A stretch of DNA of 64,000 bases. It comes from Streptomyces sp. DG2A-72 (lineage in GTDB: Bacteria; Actinomycetota; Actinomycetes; Streptomycetales; Streptomycetaceae). The stretch lies in contig NZ_JASTLC010000001.1 in the NCBI RefSeq assembly GCF_030499575.1, positions 4,550,001 through 4,614,000 on the forward strand, given 5' to 3'. Position 1 is the stretch's first letter. The number at the start of each line of letters is the position of its first letter. A model generated the notes under the pieces. It was given only the letters and a program-made list of their open reading frames with translations. It made no database searches and was not told the DNA's origin. The translations under genes were made by a program, and so were the position numbers. Below, piece after piece: positions 8,369 through 16,585 of the stretch.

Positions 8369-9532
8369 ATGCACCGCATCACCGTCATCGGCGGCGGCTT
8401 CGCCGGACTCACCGCGGCCATCACCGCCGCGGAGGCGGGCGCCAAGGTCACCATGTACGAAGCGCATCACACCCTCGGCGGGCGGGCGCGGACCGCGGAG
8501 GGGCCGTACCGGACGAACGAAGGCCCGCACGCCCTCTACAGCGGCGGCCCGCACTGGGCCTGGCTCCGGCAGCGCGACCTGATCGGGCCGCTCGCCCCGA
8601 TCCCGCCCCTGGAGGCGGCCCGGCTGCGGCTGAAGCACCACGGCGTGCTGCGCCGCACGCCACCCTTCGCGATGCTCAAGCTGCTCCGCCGCAGCGCCCA
8701 ACAGGCGCCCGTCGACGTCGACTTCATGACGTGGGCCGAGCGGGAGGCGGGTGAGGAGGGGGCCCGCGCCGCCGCGCACTACTCCGCCGTCGCGCTCTTC
8801 CATCACGACCCCGGCAGCCTGTCCGCGGCCTTCGTGCAGGAGCGGCTGCGGCGTGCCACGAAGCTGCCTCCGGAGGCGCACTATCCGCGCGGCGGCTGGG
8901 CCACGCTCATCGACCGGATGGCCGCCCGCGCCTGGAACCTCGGTGTCCGGATGGAGACCCTGTCCCGCGTCGACACCCTGCCGACCGACACGCCCGTCGT
9001 CGTCGCCACCTCCCTCGACGCCGCTCGCCACCTGCTCAAGGACGACTCCCTGACGTGGACGAGCGGGCGTACGGCCCTCATCGACCTCGCGGTGCGTACC
9101 CGGCGCGGGGATGCCTTCGCCGTCTCCGACCTCGACTCCCCCGGCTGGCTGGAGCGGTTCACCGCGCAGGACCGTTCGCTTGCACCGGCCGGTGAGCAGC
9201 TCATCCAGGGGCAGATCCCGATCGCCCCGCACGAGTCCCGGGCCGACGGCATCGCCCGTGCCGAGCGGCTGCTCGACATGGCCTTCGAGGGCTGGCGCGA
9301 GCGCGTCACCTGGCGCCGGGAGGCCGTGGCGAACGGCCGTACGGGCGCCGTCGACCTGCCCGGCACCAGCTGGCGCGACCGGCCGGCCGTCTACCGCGGT
9401 GCCGGCGTCTATCTCGCGGGCGACCAGGTCGCCGCGCCGGGCGTGCTGTCCAAGGTCTCCTTCAACAGCGCGCTCACCGCGGTGTCGCTGGCCCTCGGCC
9501 GCCACAACACCCTTGACCTCAAGCAAGCTTGA
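8369..9532 (+). CDS. FAD-dependent oxidoreductase, phytoene-desaturase-like
   Basis: The 387-residue flavoprotein begins with the dinucleotide-binding motif GGGFAGLTAAITAAEAGAKV and the second FAD contact LGGRARTAEG. The C-terminus has the conserved GVYLAGDQVAAPGVLSKVSF. It fits the amine-oxidase/phytoene-desaturase superfamily, acting on an unknown hydrophobic or amine substrate. It is shorter than true desaturases. A GAGGGAG ribosome binding site precedes the ATG. The last codons overlap the SoxR-like palindrome in front of the next gene. Confidence 0.85.
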   Translation: MHRITVIGGGFAGLTAAITAAEAGAKVTMYEAHHTLGGRARTAEGPYRTNEGPHALYSGGPHWAWLRQRDLIGPLAPIPPLEAARLRLKHHGVLRRTPPFAMLKLLRRSAQQAPVDVDFMTWAEREAGEEGARAAAHYSAVALFHHDPGSLSAAFVQERLRRATKLPPEAHYPRGGWATLIDRMAARAWNLGVRMETLSRVDTLPTDTPVVVATSLDAARHLLKDDSLTWTSGRTALIDLAVRTRRGDAFAVSDLDSPGWLERFTAQDRSLAPAGEQLIQGQIPIAPHESRADGIARAERLLDMAFEGWRERVTWRREAVANGRTGAVDLPGTSWRDRPAVYRGAGVYLAGDQVAAPGVLSKVSFNSALTAVSLALGRHNTLDLKQA

Positions 9533-9535
9533 GGT
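9516..9535. promoter_or_regulatory. SoxR-like operator
   Basis: ACCTCAAGCAAGCTTGAGGT is a near-perfect 20-base palindrome, broken only at the centre. It matches the SoxR box consensus (CCTCAAG, short spacer, CTTGAGG). It overlaps the stop codon of the upstream gene and lies 66 bases before the oxidoreductase ATG. A TTGACC just upstream may serve as -35. In S. coelicolor, SoxR activates a handful of enzyme genes under redox-active compounds, SCO4266 among them, and the downstream gene here looks like that orthologue. Confidence 0.8.
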
Positions 9536-9600
9536 TGAAGAGTGGGCGCCATACCGAGCGATCGAATCGCCGTACCGAGCGATCACACGAGGAGCGCGCC

Positions 9601-10581
9601 ATGCACGCCATCCGCCTGCACACCTTCGGCCCGGCCGAGAACCTCACCCACGAAGAGGTCGCGGACCCGCGGCCGGGCCCGGGTCAGGTCCGTATCGCCG
9701 TGGAAGCGGCCGGAGTCCACCTCCTCGACACCGCCCTGCGCGAGGGCATGCAGGGCCCCCTGCCCGGACCCCCGGCCCTCCCCACCATTCCCGGCCGCGA
9801 GGTCGCCGGTGTCGTCGAGTCCCTCGGTGAGGGTGTCGCCCGGCTGTGGCTCGGCAAGCGCGTGGTCGCCCACCTCGGCTTCGCGCCCGGCGGTTACGCC
9901 GAACTGGCCGTCACCGACGTCGACCGCGTCCACGAGATCCCCGAGCGCCTGGACTTCGCGCAGGCCGTCGCCATGATCGGCACGGGCCGTACGACGATGG
10001 GGATCCTGCAGTTCACCGAGCTGGGCCCCGACTCGGTGGCCGTGGTCCCGGCGGCGGCCGGCGGCATCGGCACCCTGCTCGTGCAGTACGCCCGGAACGC
10101 CGGCGCCACCGTGATCGGCCTCGCGGGCGGCCCGGAGAAGGTCGCGCGCGTGCAGGCGAACGGCGCCGATCTCGCCGTCGACTACCAGGACCCCGCCTGG
10201 CCGGACAAGGTCCGCGCCTTCCTGGGCGGACGGGGAGCCACCGTCGTCTTCGACGGGGTCGGCGGCGACGTCGCCCGCGCGGCCGTCGATCTGCTCGGGC
10301 CCGGCGGGCAGCACATCGTCTTCGGCTGGTCCGGCGAGGGACTCCACGACGGCAGCCCGTACGTCGTCGAAGGCGTGACCGAGCAGGTCCTCGGGCCCGT
10401 GATGATGCAGAAGGCGGGCGGCCCCAACCCCGTACGCACCCTCGAACTGCGCGCCCTCGCCGAGGCCGCCGAAGGCCGCCTCATCCCGGCCGTACAGCGC
10501 TTCTCGCTCGCCGAGGCCGCCGCCGCGCACCGCGCGCTGGAGAACCGCGGAACCACCGGAAAGGTCGTACTGGAGCCATGA
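9601..10581 (+). CDS. Zinc-type alcohol dehydrogenase-like quinone oxidoreductase, SoxR target
   Basis: The 326-residue MDR-superfamily NADPH:quinone-reductase-like protein has the GroES-like N-terminal half, with GREVAGVVESLGEGV near residue 65, and the Rossmann half with AAAGGIGTLLVQYARNAGAT near residue 155. Structural and catalytic zinc ligands of true alcohol dehydrogenases are absent. It probably reduces quinones or redox-cycling metabolites with NADPH. ATG follows GAGGAG. The SoxR-like box just upstream gives a direct regulatory reading: induction by redox-active compounds, perhaps self-made antibiotics. No soxR gene is in the window. Confidence 0.9.
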   Translation: MHAIRLHTFGPAENLTHEEVADPRPGPGQVRIAVEAAGVHLLDTALREGMQGPLPGPPALPTIPGREVAGVVESLGEGVARLWLGKRVVAHLGFAPGGYAELAVTDVDRVHEIPERLDFAQAVAMIGTGRTTMGILQFTELGPDSVAVVPAAAGGIGTLLVQYARNAGATVIGLAGGPEKVARVQANGADLAVDYQDPAWPDKVRAFLGGRGATVVFDGVGGDVARAAVDLLGPGGQHIVFGWSGEGLHDGSPYVVEGVTEQVLGPVMMQKAGGPNPVRTLELRALAEAAEGRLIPAVQRFSLAEAAAAHRALENRGTTGKVVLEP

Positions 10582-10655
10582 ACAGGAAGACCGGCCACTA
10601 AGATCCTGAAGATCCTAAAGATGCAATACGATCCGATTCATGGTCTTCTGGCCCG

Positions 10656-11902
10656 GTGAGTGTCACCCGGACAGGTGAACCCACGGGCGCCGACCCCCGC
10701 CGCTGGTGGGGCCTGGTGGTCATCGCCCTCGCTCATTCGGCGCTCGTGCGTTGCAGGGCGTCTTCGCCGCCGTACTCGCCCCGTCCGCGCTCTCCCTGCT
10801 CACCACCACCTTCACCGACCCGAAGGAGCGGGCGAAGGCCTTCGGGATCTACGGCGCTCTCGCGGGCAGCGGTTCGGCGATCGGCTTCATCGTCGGCGGG
10901 CTGCTCACCGAGTACCTGGACTGGCGCTGGTGTCTTTACGTCAACGTGCCCATCGCCGTCGCCGCCGTCTTCGGCGCGCTCGCCCTGCTGCACGACCGGC
11001 CCGGCCACGCGGGCGCCCGCCTCGACGTGCCCGGTGTGCTGCTGGGCTGCGGCGGCCTGGTCGCGATCGTCTACGGCTTCAGCGAGGCCGAGCCGCGGGG
11101 CTGGACGGACGGTCTGGTGCTGGGCCTGTTCGCGGCAGGTGTCGTACTCCTGGCCGCCTTCGTGTGGTGGCAGAACCGGGCGCCCGTGCCGCTGCTGCCG
11201 CTGCACATCATCAAGGACCGCGACCGCGCGGGCTGCTTCCTGACCATGGCGCTCGCCGTCATCGGCATGTTCGGCCTGTTCCTGTTCATGACTTACTACC
11301 TCCAAGCCGTCCTCGGCTACTCGCCCGTCAGGACCGGCCTCGCCTTCCTGCCGCTGACCGCTGCGATCATCGTCGGCTCCACTCAGATCTCGGCCCGGCT
11401 GCTGGACCACGTACCGCCACGCATGCTGATGGCCCCCGGCATGGTGCTGGCGGCGGGCGGCATGGTGATCCTCACGCAGATGACGGTGGATTCCTCGTAC
11501 ACCACCGAGATCCTGCCCGCACTGCTCCTGATGGGCCTCGGCATGGGCCTGACCTTCATGCCGGTGTTCGCCACGGCGACGGCGGGCATCGCCCCGCAGG
11601 ACTCCGGCGTCACCTCGGCGACCGTCAACACCTCGCAGCAGGTGGGCGGTTCGATCGGTACGGCGCTGCTGAACACGATCGCGACGACGAGCAGCGCGGC
11701 CTATGTCACCGCCCACCTCACCGACCCCTCCCAGCGGGACCTGGTGGTACGGGAGGGCGTCGTCCACGGCTACACAGTCGCCATCTGGTGGGCCGCCGGC
11801 ATCATGCTGCTGGCAGGCCTGGTCGCGGCCTTGATGGTGACGGCGAAGGCCCCGAAACACGGCGCCACGACGCAGGCGCCGGTACCGGAATCGGTGGCCT
11901 GA
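10656..11902 (+). pseudogene. MFS (DHA2-type) exporter with internal deletion and frameshift
   Basis: The N-terminus reads well from GTG 10656 (RRWWGLVVIALA, start of the first membrane segment). At about 10,735 the frame changes and the sequence jumps to GARALQGVFAAVLAPSALSL, which normally lies about 70 residues further on. The rest is an intact C-terminal 390 residues with the usual helices and TTTFTDPKERAKAFGIYGA. About 200-230 bases encoding membrane segments 1-4 are therefore missing. The product cannot be a working 14-segment drug/proton antiporter. The junction is a single clean site, so this looks like one deletion and not gradual decay. Confidence 0.85.
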
Positions 11903-12283
11903 GGACGCGGGGAGGGACCCCAACGAACCACGGAGCCCCTCCCCGCCCCGCTCACCGCCAGCTGCGTGCAGCCGAAGCCGCGCGCCCGCGGGCAGCCGAA
12001 GCCGCGCAGCCTGCGGGCATTCGTGCCGCAGAGGCGGCGCCCACCCGACAGGCGGCAGGACGGCTCCGCCAAGCTGCGGGCATGCGTGCCGCCTGGGGCG
12101 GCACGGGTGGGCGCAGGCGGCGCCCCGTCAGCGCCGGGCTGCGCGACCCACCCCGCCCCCGCCCCCACGCGCTCCGCTGGAGGTGCCGGGATGCGTCGTC
12201 GGTCGTCTGCGGCACCATCGTGGCTGGTCGCGCCCGCGCGGCGGAGCCGCATATCGATACAGCCCCGCGCCCCTTCGGGGCCC
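11903..12283. repeat. Intergenic low-complexity region ending in a dispersed Streptomyces repeat
   Basis: I see no gene here. The stretch is built from GC-rich near-repeats such as GCAGCCGAAGCCGCGC (twice, at about 11,967 and 11,993) and GCGGGCAT-CGTGCCGC (twice). It ends at 12,223-12,281 with a copy of a dispersed element: GGCTGGTCGCGCCC, a GCGGCGGAGCCGC hairpin, ATCGATACAGCCCCGCGCCC. Related copies occur at 14,882, 45,827 and 50,199. The stretch lies between the stop codons of two damaged genes. Confidence 0.7.
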
Positions 12284-13686
12284 TCACCGCCCGGCAATCC
12301 GGTCAGCGAACCGCGCCAGCCGCGACGTCTCCCCACTCCGCATCGCCGCCTCCCGCCGATCCGCGCCCGATACGTGGCGTACATGCCCTGCACCCCCAGC
12401 CAACGCAGCGGCTCCGGCTCCCACTTGCGCACCCTGTGCCCGACCCACGGCAGATCGGTGAGCTCGGTCCGCCCGCCCTGCCCGGAGTCCTGCTGCACCA
12501 GATCCCGCAGGGTCCGCGCGGCGAGATTCGCGGTGGCGACGCCCGAGCCGACGTAACCGCCCGCCCAGCCGATCCCCGTCGACCGGTCCAGCGTGACGCC
12601 GGCGCACCAGTCGCGCGGCACGCCCAGCACCCCCGACCAGGCATGCTCGATCCGCACTCCGGCGAGCGACGGGAAGAACCGCACGAGGACCTCCCGCAGC
12701 GCCTCGATGGTCGCCTCCTGCGTCCGCCCGTCGTTGTCGGTCCGCGATCCGAACCGGTACGGCACTCCACGCCCGCCCAGCACGATCCGCCCGTCGGCGG
12801 TGCGCTGCGCGTACATGTAGGCGTGCGCCATGTCGCCCAGCGTCTCGCGCCCGTCCCAGCCGACCGACTCCCACTGCTGGTCGGTGAGCGGCGCGGTCGC
12901 GATCATCGACGAATTCATCGGCAGCCAGGTCCGCTTCTGGCCCTTGAGTCCGGCCGTGAACCCCTCGGTGCAGCGCAGCACATACGGCGCCCGGACGGTC
13001 CCGTACGGCGTCACCGCGTGCTTCGGCCGGATCTCCGTCACCGGCGTCCGCTCGTACACACTCACCCCGAGCGACTCGACCGCCGCCGCCAGCCCCTTCA
13101 CCAGCTTGACCGGATGCACCCGCGCCCCATGGGGCGTCCAGCTCGACCCGACGGCATCCATCACCCGGATCCGCTCGGCGGTCTCGCGGGCACCGTACAG
13201 CTCGCGGTCCTTCTCGCCGTACGACGACTCGCGCTCGTGGAATGCCTTCAGCCGCGCCAACTGGGCTGGCCCGAGGGCGACTTCGAGGACCCCGCCGCGG
13301 TGGATGTCCGCGTCGATCCCTTCCGCCGCGGCGACCTCGACGACCTCGCTCACGGTGTCGTTCATGGCCCGCTGCAGTCGTACGGCGGCCTCGTGGCCGT
13401 GCAGCTTCGCGTACCGGTCGCGCCCCGCGATGCCGTTGTACAGCCACCCGCCGTTCCGCCCCGAGGCCCCGTACCCGCAGAACTTCTGCTCCAGGACGGT
13501 GATACGGAGGAACGGCGCCGCCTTCTTCAAGTAGTACGCCGTCCACAGTCCCGTATAACCGCCGCCGACGATCACGACATCCGCCGACGCGTCACCGACG
13601 AGCGGCTCCCGCACCGCCGGGAGCCCGTCGTCCGCGTACCAGAAGGAGACACCGCCGTTTGTGGCACCGCTTGCCGAGCTGCTCAT
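12284..13686 (-). pseudogene. FAD-dependent amino-acid oxidase-like protein, one-base frameshift near the 3' end
   Basis: A DAO-type flavoenzyme of about 465 residues. The N-terminal FAD motif is DVVIVGGGYTGLWTAYYL near residue 35, with GRNGGWLYNGI after it and TGIGWAGGYVGSGVATANLA near the C-terminus. At about 12,366 the frame breaks: the well-coded frame up to VQGMYATYRA is joined, one base out, to DRREAAMRSGETSRLARFAD and RIAGR before TGA 12,284-12,286. Expected GCGGCGGAT is GCGCGGAT, so one G is missing. Without a shift the protein would read about 170 random residues through the repeat region. It may be a true mutation or a sequencing error. ATG at 13,684-13,686. Confidence 0.8.
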
Positions 13687-13740
13687 GGCGAGGACATTAA
13701 TTCGCGTGAGCCGATTCCCCCACGCCAGTACGGTCACAAG

Positions 13741-14628
13741 GTGATCGACATTCCGCAGGAGCTCGCCGCATCACAGCAGATGTACAACGGGGAAGCGGGC
13801 CGCGCCTTCATCGCCGGACTCCCGGACCTGACGGCCGGCTTCCTGAACCGCTGGCAACTGACGGTCGACGGACGGCCGATGCACGGAGTCGCCGCCCTGG
13901 TCGTGCCCGTCGTCCGCGCGGACGGCACGGCAGCCGTCCTGAAACTGCAACTCCTCGACGAGGAGAGCGAGGGCGAACCGGTCGCGCTGCGCATATGGGA
14001 CGGCGAAGGGGCGGTACGGCTCCTCGACCACGATCCGGCCACCGGCACGATGCTCCTCGAACGCCTCGACGAGACCCGCATGCTGTCGCACCTCGGCGAC
14101 ACCCGCGAGGCCGTGCTGATCATCGCCCGTCTGCTGGCCCACCTGACGTCCGTCCCGGCACCGCACGGCATGCGCCGGCTCGGCGACATCGCCCAGGCCA
14201 TGCTGGACCAGACCCCCTGGGCGCTCCAGCGGATCCCCGACCCGGAGGCCCGCCACCTGGTCGCCGACTGCGCGTCCGCCGTACGCGAGGTCGTGAACGA
14301 ACCCGGCGACCGCCTCCTCCACTGGGACCTGCACGACGAGAACGTCCTCGCCTCCGACCGCGCACCCTGGCTCGCCATCGACCCCAAACCACTGTCCGGC
14401 GACCCCGGATTCGAACTGTGGCCCGCCCTCGACAACCGCTTCGACGCCGACGAGATCGTCTGGCGCTTCGACGCGATGACGGACGTCCTCGGCCTGGACC
14501 GGGCACGCGCGCGTGCCTGGACGCTGGGCAGGCTGCTCCAGAACACCCTCTGGGACATCGAGGACGAACGCCCGCTGGAGGCACGGCAGTTGGAAATCGC
14601 CAGACGCCTGAGGAACCACCCTGGCTAA
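13741..14628 (+). CDS. Aminoglycoside/hydroxyurea phosphotransferase-like kinase
   Basis: The 295-residue kinase of the APH(6)/hydroxyurea family has the phosphotransferase catalytic loop LLHWDLHDENVL near residue 198 (Asp base and Asn metal ligand present) and the family signature WLAIDPKPLSGDPGFELWPA. A Lys for ATP binding is in TAAVLKLQLL. Family members phosphorylate streptomycin on the 6-hydroxyl or hydroxyurea. Without a producer cluster nearby, the true substrate here is unknown. GTG start at 13,741, divergent from the FAD oxidoreductase with 54 bases between. Confidence 0.9.
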   Translation: MIDIPQELAASQQMYNGEAGRAFIAGLPDLTAGFLNRWQLTVDGRPMHGVAALVVPVVRADGTAAVLKLQLLDEESEGEPVALRIWDGEGAVRLLDHDPATGTMLLERLDETRMLSHLGDTREAVLIIARLLAHLTSVPAPHGMRRLGDIAQAMLDQTPWALQRIPDPEARHLVADCASAVREVVNEPGDRLLHWDLHDENVLASDRAPWLAIDPKPLSGDPGFELWPALDNRFDADEIVWRFDAMTDVLGLDRARARAWTLGRLLQNTLWDIEDERPLEARQLEIARRLRNHPG

Positions 14629-14637
14629 CCTCGCCCC

Positions 14638-14853
14638 ATGATTCGCCCCGCCGCCCACGCCCACATCGCCGCCGACGACACGACCGGCGAACCGGTCGGC
14701 GGGACCTCTACGTCCGCCCCACTGCCCGCGGCGCCGGCCACGGCAAGGCCATACTCACCGAACTGGCCCGCCTGTACGTGACCCGCGGCTAGGCCGCCTG
14801 GAGTGGTCCGTCCGGCTGACGGACGAGGCCCTGACGAGGCTGGGCACCGCCTG
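14638..14853 (+). pseudogene. Decayed GNAT acetyltransferase
   Basis: Pieces of a GNAT protein can be followed: an N-terminal MIRPAAHAHIAADD, then in another frame DLYVRPTARGAGHGKAILTE (the R/Q-x-x-G-x-G/A acetyl-CoA loop) up to a stop at 14,790-14,792, and then, in a third frame, RLEWSVRLTDEALTRLGTA to TGA. The central segment that normally joins EWSV to YRLTDEAL is gone. At least two deletions and frame changes make this non-functional. Confidence 0.75.
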
Positions 14854-14881
14854 AGCGGGACTGGTGAAGTCCGGTGCGGTA

Positions 14882-14935
14882 CAGCGCCCCGTAAGGGGCG
14901 CGGGGAACTGCGCGACCAGCCCCCACCGGCCCGCA
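14882..14935. repeat. Dispersed Streptomyces intergenic repeat
   Basis: CGCCCCGTAAGGGGCGCGGG forms a small hairpin followed by GAACTGCGCGACCAGCCCCC. It is the reverse orientation of the element at 12,223 and 50,199. It sits between the GNAT remnant and the TetR gene and may serve as a transcription end. Confidence 0.6.
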
Positions 14936-14970
14936 GCCGCAATCCGCAAACCGCGCTTCCCGCGGAGCGC

Positions 14971-15564
14971 TCAGCCGAGCCCTCCGATCGCGGCGATCCC
15001 CACCCCGACCGTACGCCTCAGCTCCCGTGCATCCGCCCCGGCCCGCGAGCGCAGATTGACCCCGTACGCCAGCAGCGCCAGCAGATCGGCCGCGGCGTCG
15101 AGGTCCGTGCCGGGGCCGAGTTCGCCGCGGGCGCGGGCCTGGCCGAGGGCGGAGTGCATCGCGTCCCGCAGCTGCCGGTGGTGCCGTTCGAGGAGGTCGA
15201 GGACTTCCGGGTCGCCGTTCTCGGCACCGGCGTGCGCATTGGCGACCATGCAGCCCCAGCGCGCGTACTCGCCCGAACAACGGACCTGGATCAGCCCGTC
15301 GAAGAAGTCGGACACGGCCGCCAGCCCTCGCCCGTCCTCGGCGAGGTGGCGGAACGCCGGCCGGGAGTGGGTGTCGACGTACCGGCGCAGCGCGGCCCGG
15401 TAGAGATCCTGCTTGCCGCCGAAAGTGGCGTACAGGCTGGAGCGGTTGAGCCCGGTCGCCGCCACGACGTCCTGGATACCGGTCGAGGCCACGCCCTGCC
15501 GCCAGAACAGCCGGACCACCGTCTCCAGGGCCGTGTCCGGGTCGAAGTGCTTGATGTCCGGCAT
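14971..15564 (-). CDS. TetR-family repressor
   Basis: The 197-residue regulator has an N-terminal TetR HTH (about residues 10-55: ALETVVRLFWRQGVASTGIQ, then NRSSLYATFGGKQDLYRAAL) and a C-terminal ligand domain with a Cys pair (QVRCSGEYARWGCMV). The start at ATG 15,562-15,564 follows GGAGGA. It faces the peroxiredoxin gene, and two copies of the same palindrome lie between them. It therefore most likely represses both itself and the peroxiredoxin, with the Cys residues as possible redox sensors (inference). Confidence 0.9.
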   Translation of the reverse strand: MPDIKHFDPDTALETVVRLFWRQGVASTGIQDVVAATGLNRSSLYATFGGKQDLYRAALRRYVDTHSRPAFRHLAEDGRGLAAVSDFFDGLIQVRCSGEYARWGCMVANAHAGAENGDPEVLDLLERHHRQLRDAMHSALGQARARGELGPGTDLDAAADLLALLAYGVNLRSRAGADARELRRTVGVGIAAIGGLG

Positions 15565-15576
15565 GGTTCCTCCGCC

Positions 15577-15600
15577 ATCTTGAACTGACGGTTCCAAGAT
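15577..15600. promoter_or_regulatory. Putative TetR operator, copy 1
   Basis: The 24-base site has arms ATCTTGAAC and GTTCCAAGAT around a five-base centre; it is an imperfect palindrome. It lies 13 bases upstream of the TetR start codon and would block that promoter. The same site recurs 39 bases away. Confidence 0.75.
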
Positions 15601-15615
15601 ACGCCGTCAGGGACT

Positions 15616-15639
15616 ATCTTGAAACGGACGTTCCAAGAT
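15616..15639. promoter_or_regulatory. Putative TetR operator, copy 2
   Basis: The arms ATCTTGAAAC and GTTCCAAGAT flank GGAC. It is nearly identical to copy 1 and lies on the peroxiredoxin side, 33 bases before its ATG. Two matched operators in a 108-base divergent gap are good evidence for shared control. Confidence 0.75.
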
Positions 15640-15672
15640 GCCGTACGAGACCCCTCATCCGGAAGGAACCCG

Positions 15673-16326
15673 ATGACGCTCGACGCCGAACTCCGCGCCC
15701 TCTTCGACAACCGCCACACGCGTATCCCCGCCGAAGCCCTGGAGATCATGGACCGCAGGAGCCGCGAACTGGCCGAATCCGGCCAGGCGGACCGCGCCCT
15801 GACCGCGGGCGACCGAGCCCCCGCCTTCCGCCTCCCCACCGCAACGGGCGGGACGGTCGCCCTGACCGACCTCCTTGCCGACGGCCCGGTGGTCCTGACC
15901 TTCTACCGCGGCGCCTGGTGCCCGTACTGCAACCTCGCCCTGCGAGCCCTCCAGCACATCCACTCCGACATCACCGCACACGGCGCCCAGCTGGTCGCCG
16001 TCTCCCCGCAGATCCCCGACGAGTCCCTCTCCCTCACCGAGAAGCACGGCCTCGCCTTCCACGTCCTCAGCGACCTCGGCTCCGACGTCGCCAAGCAGTA
16101 CGGCCTCGCCTTCGACCTCCCCGACGACCTCGCCACCCTCTACGACAGCTTCGGCTTCGACCTCCAGCGCGTGAACGCGGGCCACGCCCGCACCCTCCCG
16201 CTCCCCGCGACGTACGTCATCGACCGGGCCGGCACGATCCGCTGGGCGTTCGTGAACACGGATTACGAGAAGCGGGCGGAGCCGCAGGACATCCTGGGGG
16301 CGCTTTCCCGTTACGCAGCGTCCTGA
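15673..16326 (+). CDS. Peroxiredoxin-like thiol peroxidase
   Basis: The 217-residue AhpC/TSA-fold protein has the thioredoxin-like motif FYRGAWCPYCNLALRALQ near residue 85, i.e. C-x-x-C at the peroxidatic site, and GDRAPAFRLPTATGGTVALT before it. This CxxC-bearing subgroup reduces peroxides or acts as a disulfide reductase in the cytosol. An AAGGAA site precedes ATG 15,673. The divergent TetR gene and paired operators point to induction by a thiol-reactive or oxidising signal. Confidence 0.88.
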   Translation: MTLDAELRALFDNRHTRIPAEALEIMDRRSRELAESGQADRALTAGDRAPAFRLPTATGGTVALTDLLADGPVVLTFYRGAWCPYCNLALRALQHIHSDITAHGAQLVAVSPQIPDESLSLTEKHGLAFHVLSDLGSDVAKQYGLAFDLPDDLATLYDSFGFDLQRVNAGHARTLPLPATYVIDRAGTIRWAFVNTDYEKRAEPQDILGALSRYAAS

Positions 16327-16373
16327 AGCGGCTACGCGTCAGGAACCTCGTGGCTCGGAGAAACGCGCTCTGT

Positions 16374-16411
16374 GTACAGTGGTGCCGCCTTCGCGTGCGG
16401 CACCACTGTAC
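16374..16411 (+). terminator. 15-bp perfect stem-loop before tRNA-Thr
   Basis: GTACAGTGGTGCCGC pairs perfectly with GCGGCACCACTGTAC around an eight-base loop. It ends five bases before the tRNA 5' end. It may terminate the peroxiredoxin transcript, or be part of the tRNA precursor. There is no T tract. Confidence 0.7.
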
Positions 16412-16416
16412 GCGCT

Positions 16417-16493
16417 GCCTCCTTAGCTCAGATGGCCAGAGCGGGTCACTTGTAATGATCAGGTCGTCGGTTCGAGTCCGACAGGGGGCTCCA
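16417..16493 (+). tRNA. tRNA-Thr (anticodon TGT)
   Basis: A complete cloverleaf can be drawn. The acceptor stem GCCTCCT pairs with AGGGGGC, the D arm is GCTC/GAGC, the anticodon stem GGTCA/TGATC holds loop CTTGTAA with anticodon TGT, and the T arm has GGTTCGAGTCC. A genomic CCA follows at 16,491-16,493. The sequence immediately downstream is a mobile-element remnant, so the tRNA 3' half is a likely attachment site. Confidence 0.96.
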
Positions 16494-16585
16494 ACAGCAT
16501 GGGTAACCCGCCGCGAGGCCCGTGAGCTCGTAGTTTCGGCTACGGTCGAGGTCCCGCGGCGGGGCCGCAAGGGCGGTGAGCCTCG

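Noticed and set aside
10660..14628. A very long open frame of about 1,320 codons on the plus strand
   Set aside because: Only its last 296 codons (from GTG 13,741) encode a real protein, the kinase. The rest is Arg/Pro/Gly-rich shadow sequence across the MFS pseudogene, the repeat region and the opposite strand of the FAD oxidoreductase, as expected in 70% G+C DNA.
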